Position numbers and translations under genes: made by a program. Shown in pieces: positions 53,217 to 56,576 of a stretch of DNA of 56,576 nucleotides. The DNA lies in the NCBI RefSeq assembly GCF_002234915.1, contig NZ_NEWD01000029.1:1762-58337 (forward strand), read 5' to 3'. The notes below the pieces were generated by a model, which saw only the letters and a list, made by a program, of their open reading frames with translations, was not told the origin of the DNA and searched no databases. The stretch comes from Bifidobacterium vansinderenii. GTDB taxonomy: Bacteria > Actinomycetota > Actinomycetes > Actinomycetales > Bifidobacteriaceae. The number at the start of each line of letters is the position of its first letter. The stretch's first letter is position 1.

Positions 53217-54230
53217 CTACTTCCCCGCCGCGATCTCGTCGATGCGGCGCAGCTCGTCGTCGCTGAACTCGGTGTTCTTCAGCGCGCCGATGTTGTCGAG
53301 AATCTGCTGCGGCTTGGAGGCACCCACCAGCACGGTCGTCACCGCCGGATGATGCAGCAGCCACGCCACCGACATCTCCGCCAGCGTCTGCCCACGGTCG
53401 GCGGCCAGATCATTCAGTGCGCGGATCTGCGCCAGACGCTCCGGAGTCAGCGCGTTCTCCTGCAGGAACCGGCCATCGGCCTTGATGCGGCTGTCGTCCG
53501 GCACGCCGTTGAGATACCGGTTCGTCAGCAGACCCTGCTGCAGCGGGCTGAACGTGATCACGCCCTTGCCGAGACGCTCGGCCGAATCCAACAGACCGTT
53601 CTCCGCCGTCCTGCGATCGAAGATGTTGAACTTGTTCTGATTGATGATGAACGGCACGTGCATCTCCTGCAGGATCGCCGCCGCCTTCTCCATGGTCGGC
53701 CCATCATAGTTCGACAGACCCACGTACAGCGCCTTGCCGCTGCTCACCGCCTGCGCCAGCGCTCCCATCGTCTCCTCGAGCGGCGTCTCCGGATCCGGAC
53801 GATGGTGGTAGAAGATATCCACGTAATCCAGTCCCAGACGCTCCAGACTCTGATCCAGGCTCGCCAGCAGATACTTGCGGCTGCCCCAGTCGCCGTACGG
53901 TCCCTGCCACATCTCGTAGCCGGCCTTGGTGCTGATGATCAGTTCGTCGCGATGTCCGCGGAAGTACTCGTGCAGCAGTCGGCCGCAATTCCGTTCCGCA
54001 GCTCCCGGCTCCGGACCGTAGTTGTTCGCCAGATCAAAGTGCGTGATGCCGTTGTCGAACGCCGTGAACACCAGCTGCTTCATGTGCTCGTACGGCGTGA
54101 TGTCGCCGAAGTTGTGCCAGAATCCCAGCGACAGCGCTGGCAGCTTCAGTCCGGAATTGCCGCAGCGGTTGTAGGTCATGCCGTCGTAGCGGGTGGGGGC
54201 GGGCGTGTATGTGGTGGTGGGTTCGAACAT
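53217..54230 (-). CDS. Aldo/keto reductase (YghZ/AKR14-like)
   Basis: A 337-aa aldo/keto reductase. The N-terminal signature is MTYNRCGNSGLKLPALSLGFWHNFG, as in YghZ/L-glyceraldehyde-3-phosphate reductase-type enzymes. The catalytic tetrad positions are visible: D and Y in FDLANNYGPEPGAAE, K in ISTKAGYEMWQG, H in YHHRPDPETPLEETM. It reduces aldehydes such as methylglyoxal with NADPH (family knowledge). The start at 54230 has AGGAG. It is divergent from a MerR regulator. Confidence 0.9.
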   Translation of the reverse strand: MFEPTTTYTPAPTRYDGMTYNRCGNSGLKLPALSLGFWHNFGDITPYEHMKQLVFTAFDNGITHFDLANNYGPEPGAAERNCGRLLHEYFRGHRDELIISTKAGYEMWQGPYGDWGSRKYLLASLDQSLERLGLDYVDIFYHHRPDPETPLEETMGALAQAVSSGKALYVGLSNYDGPTMEKAAAILQEMHVPFIINQNKFNIFDRRTAENGLLDSAERLGKGVITFSPLQQGLLTNRYLNGVPDDSRIKADGRFLQENALTPERLAQIRALNDLAADRGQTLAEMSVAWLLHHPAVTTVLVGASKPQQILDNIGALKNTEFSDDELRRIDEIAAGK

Positions 54231-54280
54231 CGTTGCTCCTTGTCGTATGCCTTTGGAATCGTCGCGGATTCCGTGTCGTT

Positions 54281-54329
54281 GATTCCATGGTTGCACTTCA
54301 AGTACGCTTGAATGCAAATCCATGGAATC
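54281..54329. promoter_or_regulatory. Extended dyad between the reductase and MerR genes
   Basis: TTCAAG-TACG-CTTGAA (54297-54312) is the core, flanked by TTGCA (54291)/TGCAA (54313) and GATTCCATGG (54281)/CCATGGAATC (54320). The symmetry has a one-base bulge. On the minus strand TTGCAT followed by 19 nt is compatible with a long-spacer MerR-type promoter. Confidence 0.65.
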
Positions 54330-54447
54330 CCGACGTTTTCGCCGACGCCATCCGGCGGTTGCCTGGAGGCTGTCTTGTGACATGCCGTCGGTTACGGCGG
54401 CGATGACATCGCCGAAGGTGATTCCACGATCGAAACGAGGCTGACTC

Positions 54448-54951
54448 ATGACGAAGAACAATGACGGGAACGTCGAACACCTTGCCGATGACGACACATC
54501 CTCTATCGGCTACACCATCCGACAGGTCGCCACGATGTTTCACATGCCGCCGTCCACGCTGCGCTACTACGAGGACGCCGATCTGCTCACCAATGTGGAG
54601 CGTGACCTGGCAGGGCAGCGCGTATACCGGGAATGTCATATCAACCGTCTGCGCACGATCTGCTGCTTCAAGCACGCCGGCATGAGCATCGGCGAGCTTC
54701 AGCGGTTCTTCGCGTATGAATCCGACGAGCCCGGACACATCGACGAGATCATGGATCTGCTGAACGAGCGACACGAGGCGCTTGACGAGCAGCGCCGTGC
54801 GCTTGAGGAGGCTCACGCGCATCTTCTGCGCAAACTGCACTACTACGGTGACATTCAGAAGGCGGTCCGCGCGAATCGTCCACTTCCCGAATGGGGTGAA
54901 TACCGCAATGCGGTGTTCAGGGAAAGGCCAGTTTCCTCATCCGGTGAATAG
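54448..54951 (+). CDS. MerR-family regulator
   Basis: A 167-aa MerR protein. The winged HTH is YTIRQVATMFHMPPSTLRYYEDADLLTNVERDLAGQRVY at about residues 22-62. A coiled-coil dimer helix (EIMDLLNERHEALDEQRRALEEAHAHLLRKLHYY) follows. No cysteine cluster for metal sensing is seen; relatives of this type control aldehyde-responsive aldo/keto reductases. It is divergent from the reductase and probably regulates it through the dyad at 54281. Confidence 0.88.
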   Translation: MTKNNDGNVEHLADDDTSSIGYTIRQVATMFHMPPSTLRYYEDADLLTNVERDLAGQRVYRECHINRLRTICCFKHAGMSIGELQRFFAYESDEPGHIDEIMDLLNERHEALDEQRRALEEAHAHLLRKLHYYGDIQKAVRANRPLPEWGEYRNAVFRERPVSSSGE

Positions 54952-55044
54952 ATGCACAAAACCTTACATTTCCTAGATTTTTTGAGTGTGAAGAGAACGC
55001 TATTCGCTCAGATTGCACAATAGTGGACACCGCTCCGGCAAGAC

Positions 55045-55124
55045 CGGTTCACAAATCGAAGATACCCTGATCCGAGCCGCGAAATTCCGCGGCCGGCAGG
55101 CGGGTATCTTCGATTTGTGAACCG
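55045..55124. repeat. GGTTCAC...GTGAACC palindrome, probable bidirectional terminator
   Basis: Perfect 23-bp arms 55045-55067 and 55102-55124 (core GGTTCACAAATCGAAGATAC) with an inner GCCGCG/CGCGGC stem. It lies between the MerR gene and the 3' end of the HTH gene and belongs with the 30.6-kb and 17.8-kb elements. Confidence 0.8.
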
Positions 55125-55127
55125 CTT

Positions 55128-55442
55128 TCAGCCAAGAGGACGCCCCTCGGCGATCGCGCGCAACGCCGCCATGTGCGCGGCGAAGGCGTGCGCTCCGGCC
55201 GGCAGCATGCGCACCAGCGTCACCTTGTGCCGGTTGAGAATACCCGGCCGCTTTTCCAACGCCACGTACCCGCTCTCCGCCAAAGCCTTGAGATGCTTGG
55301 AACAGGCGGCGTCGCTGATCTCCAATGTGTCGCGAATCACGGAGAACTCCAGTGGGTTGCTTGCGGCCAGCAGCCCGCAGATGCGCAGGCGATTGGGCTC
55401 ATGGATGAGCTCGTCGAAGCGCGGAGTGGCATCGCCGCTCAT
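55128..55442 (-). CDS. ArsR-like winged-helix regulator
   Basis: A 104-aa winged-HTH protein (RFDELIHEPNRLRICGLLAASNPLEFSVIRDTLEISDAACSKHLKALAESGYVALEKRP), of the PF13601-like group often paired with a small membrane protein. It starts at ATG 55442, overlapping the preceding membrane protein stop by 4 nt (ATGA), so the two are translationally coupled. It has no metal-binding cysteines. Confidence 0.85.
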   Translation of the reverse strand: MSGDATPRFDELIHEPNRLRICGLLAASNPLEFSVIRDTLEISDAACSKHLKALAESGYVALEKRPGILNRHKVTLVRMLPAGAHAFAAHMAALRAIAEGRPLG

Positions 55443-56035
55443 GGCGTGACCCCATCGCCGGGATTATGCCGGCTTGCGATGAGCCGGCTGATCTCGCGTT
55501 CGCGCATCCAGGTGAGCAGTATGATCGCCGTCGCGCCGAGAACAGGCAGAACACCGTACCGCACGATCGTCAGCGAGAGGGGTTCTGCGCCGCCGAGCAG
55601 CCGAGCCTGCTCGCGCATCGCGCCTTCGGCCAGAAGCACGATCACCGCCAAGACCGTGGTGAGCGTGTAGTTGAGGACAATGGCGCGATTGCCCATCCAC
55701 GCGGTTCTGCGCACGCGCTTGCGGCGCTCGTCGGGAATGATGGTGATCGCTTCGAACAGAATGAAGACGGCCAGCAGCTTCATGGTGATGGACGGATCTG
55801 AGATCCCCATGCCGGCGAAGAACGCGCCCCATGCGATGCCATGCGCCACGCTGACCCACAGGGGCCAGGCGGCCTTTTTCCCGAGTCTGGCACTGTCCTT
55901 GTTGAGTTGCTGCAGGTTCCGATAGGCTTCGGACTGCGGGGTGGTGCTCGGGTCGGCATGGTGCTCCGGGGGCGGTGCGGTCCGCCCGTTCGCGTTATTC
56001 GGGTCGATATGAGGAACGGGTTGTTCGATACGCAT
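55439..56035 (-). CDS. Four-TM membrane protein coupled to an HTH regulator
   Basis: A 198-aa protein with a hydrophilic Pro/His-rich N-terminus and four hydrophobic segments (near WPLWVSVAHGIAWGAFFAGM, ITMKLLAVFILFEAITII, AIVLNYTLTTVLAVIVLLAE, YGVLPVLGATAIILLTWM). The function is not recognised. The ATG at 56035 is 9 nt from AAAGGAG; another ATG at 56044 directly abuts the SD. It is the first gene of a two-gene operon with the regulator. Confidence 0.75.
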   Translation of the reverse strand: MRIEQPVPHIDPNNANGRTAPPPEHHADPSTTPQSEAYRNLQQLNKDSARLGKKAAWPLWVSVAHGIAWGAFFAGMGISDPSITMKLLAVFILFEAITIIPDERRKRVRRTAWMGNRAIVLNYTLTTVLAVIVLLAEGAMREQARLLGGAEPLSLTIVRYGVLPVLGATAIILLTWMREREISRLIASRHNPGDGVTP

Positions 56036-56263
56036 CGGAATCATCTCCTTTCCGACTTCGTCGTCGGTTGATGAGACGGATTAAGTAATGGGTGGATGCC
56101 GCGTTCCGCAAGGGATAAACGTAGCGCGACATGACTGGTGAAATGAATGAACCAAAAGTGCTGGGCGAGCGAATCGAGTGGTGACCGTTCGTCGTCACCG
56201 ATCATCTGCATCCATCGATCGTAACGGTCGTGATCACGATGATTCTCGATGGAGGAATAACTC

Positions 56264-56302
56264 TTTCCTCTAAGGAAATAATAACTCTTTCCCTACAGGA
56301 AA
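56264..56302. promoter_or_regulatory. Two TTTCC-N5-GGAAA dyads in tandem
   Basis: TTTCC-TCTAA-GGAAA (56264-56278) and TTTCC-CTACA-GGAAA (56288-56302), period 24 bp, each preceded by ATAACTC. They lie about 230 nt upstream of the membrane protein/HTH operon. The rest of this end region to 56576 shows no gene. Confidence 0.45.
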
Positions 56303-56479
56303 GTCAATGGAAAAAAGACCGTCGCCGGAGTGGGATTGCCGCCAAGCTACTAAGTATGGAGTCCGAAGTAATGCGACCGGAGATCAGGCCAAGGAACAGG
56401 ATTCAGTGAGGCTGTGGAGATGGCGAATGTAAGAGAGACCGTCGGTAGCCGCACTTTTGCCGGAGAGATCCGATACTCT

Positions 56480-56531
56480 GGGTCCCCTCACCGCTGAGGG
56501 GAGCTGTCTGCCAAAGGCAGACTGAGGGGAG
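56480..56531 (+). repeat. GAGGGGAG-family repeat
   Basis: GTCCCCTCA-CCGC-TGAGGGGAGC, CTGTCTGCC-AAA-GGCAGACTG, AGGGGAG. It is the last copy in the window. Confidence 0.8.
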
Positions 56532-56576
56532 TCTTGCAAAGGATTACGCCATGAATCGCGCCGCATGCCCCGCATC

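Noticed and set aside
56384-56575. A 63-codon minus-strand gene at the right edge
   Set aside because: It overlaps a palindromic repeat, has no SD or family similarity, and looks like chance.

Overview
The window reads as bifidobacterial chromosome close to the replication origin. The left edge carries the conserved actinobacterial order dnaN (last 20 codons), recF, a DUF721/DciA-type gene, gyrB, gyrA and a DUF3566 membrane protein. Codons are strongly G/C-ending, GTG and TTG starts occur, and the metabolic genes (zwf with opcA, ppc, no other central glycolysis) fit Bifidobacterium. Assignment is by recognition of protein families and synteny; no database search was possible.

Layout. 1-8.5 kb: replication and topoisomerase core. 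8.6-11.1 kb: zwf-opcA on the minus strand. 11.9-14.4 kb: an Ldh_2-type dehydrogenase with GntR and TetR regulators. 14.5-38.8 kb: an accessory glycoside-use region made of four modules, each with its own related TetR regulator: TetR1-MFS1-GH30; TetR2-carboxylesterase divergent from a GH3 gene; TetR3-MFS2-GH3; and MFS3 divergent from TetR4-GH78-DUF5605 protein. A LysE-type exporter, cytidine deaminase and a HigBA-type toxin-antitoxin pair sit between them. 39-42.6 kb: a 14-TM-type drug efflux pump and an AEC carrier. 42.9-43.2 kb: tRNA-Ala(TGC) and tRNA-Ile(GAT). 43.3-56 kb: YgjP-like metallopeptidase, Dps, a CNNM/CorC-type membrane protein, beta-carbonic anhydrase, ppc, a ThrE-type exporter, an aldo/keto reductase divergent from a MerR regulator, and an HTH regulator with a small membrane protein.

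How the parts fit. The beta-glucosidases, alpha-rhamnosidase, GH30, esterase and MFS carriers together suggest uptake and intracellular breakdown of small, possibly acylated, plant glycosides; none of these enzymes shows an evident signal peptide. Shared dyads upstream of the genes (AAGTTA-N8-TAACTT; TTATC-N12-GATAA; ACCGA-N4-TCGGT) suggest that the TetR paralogues control their own modules.

Most notable signals. Two genes (GH3 at 22.4 kb and the CNNM protein at 45.9 kb) are each broken by a perfect short tandem duplication (29 and 38 bp) whose removal restores the frame. Two perfect parS sites lie at 28.9 and 29.8 kb. The intergenic DNA is unusually rich in several families of palindromic elements: a two-hairpin GAGGGGAG/GATGAGGTG family with 15 full copies, a GGTTCAC...GTGAACC family, and a 204-bp tandem palindrome array.
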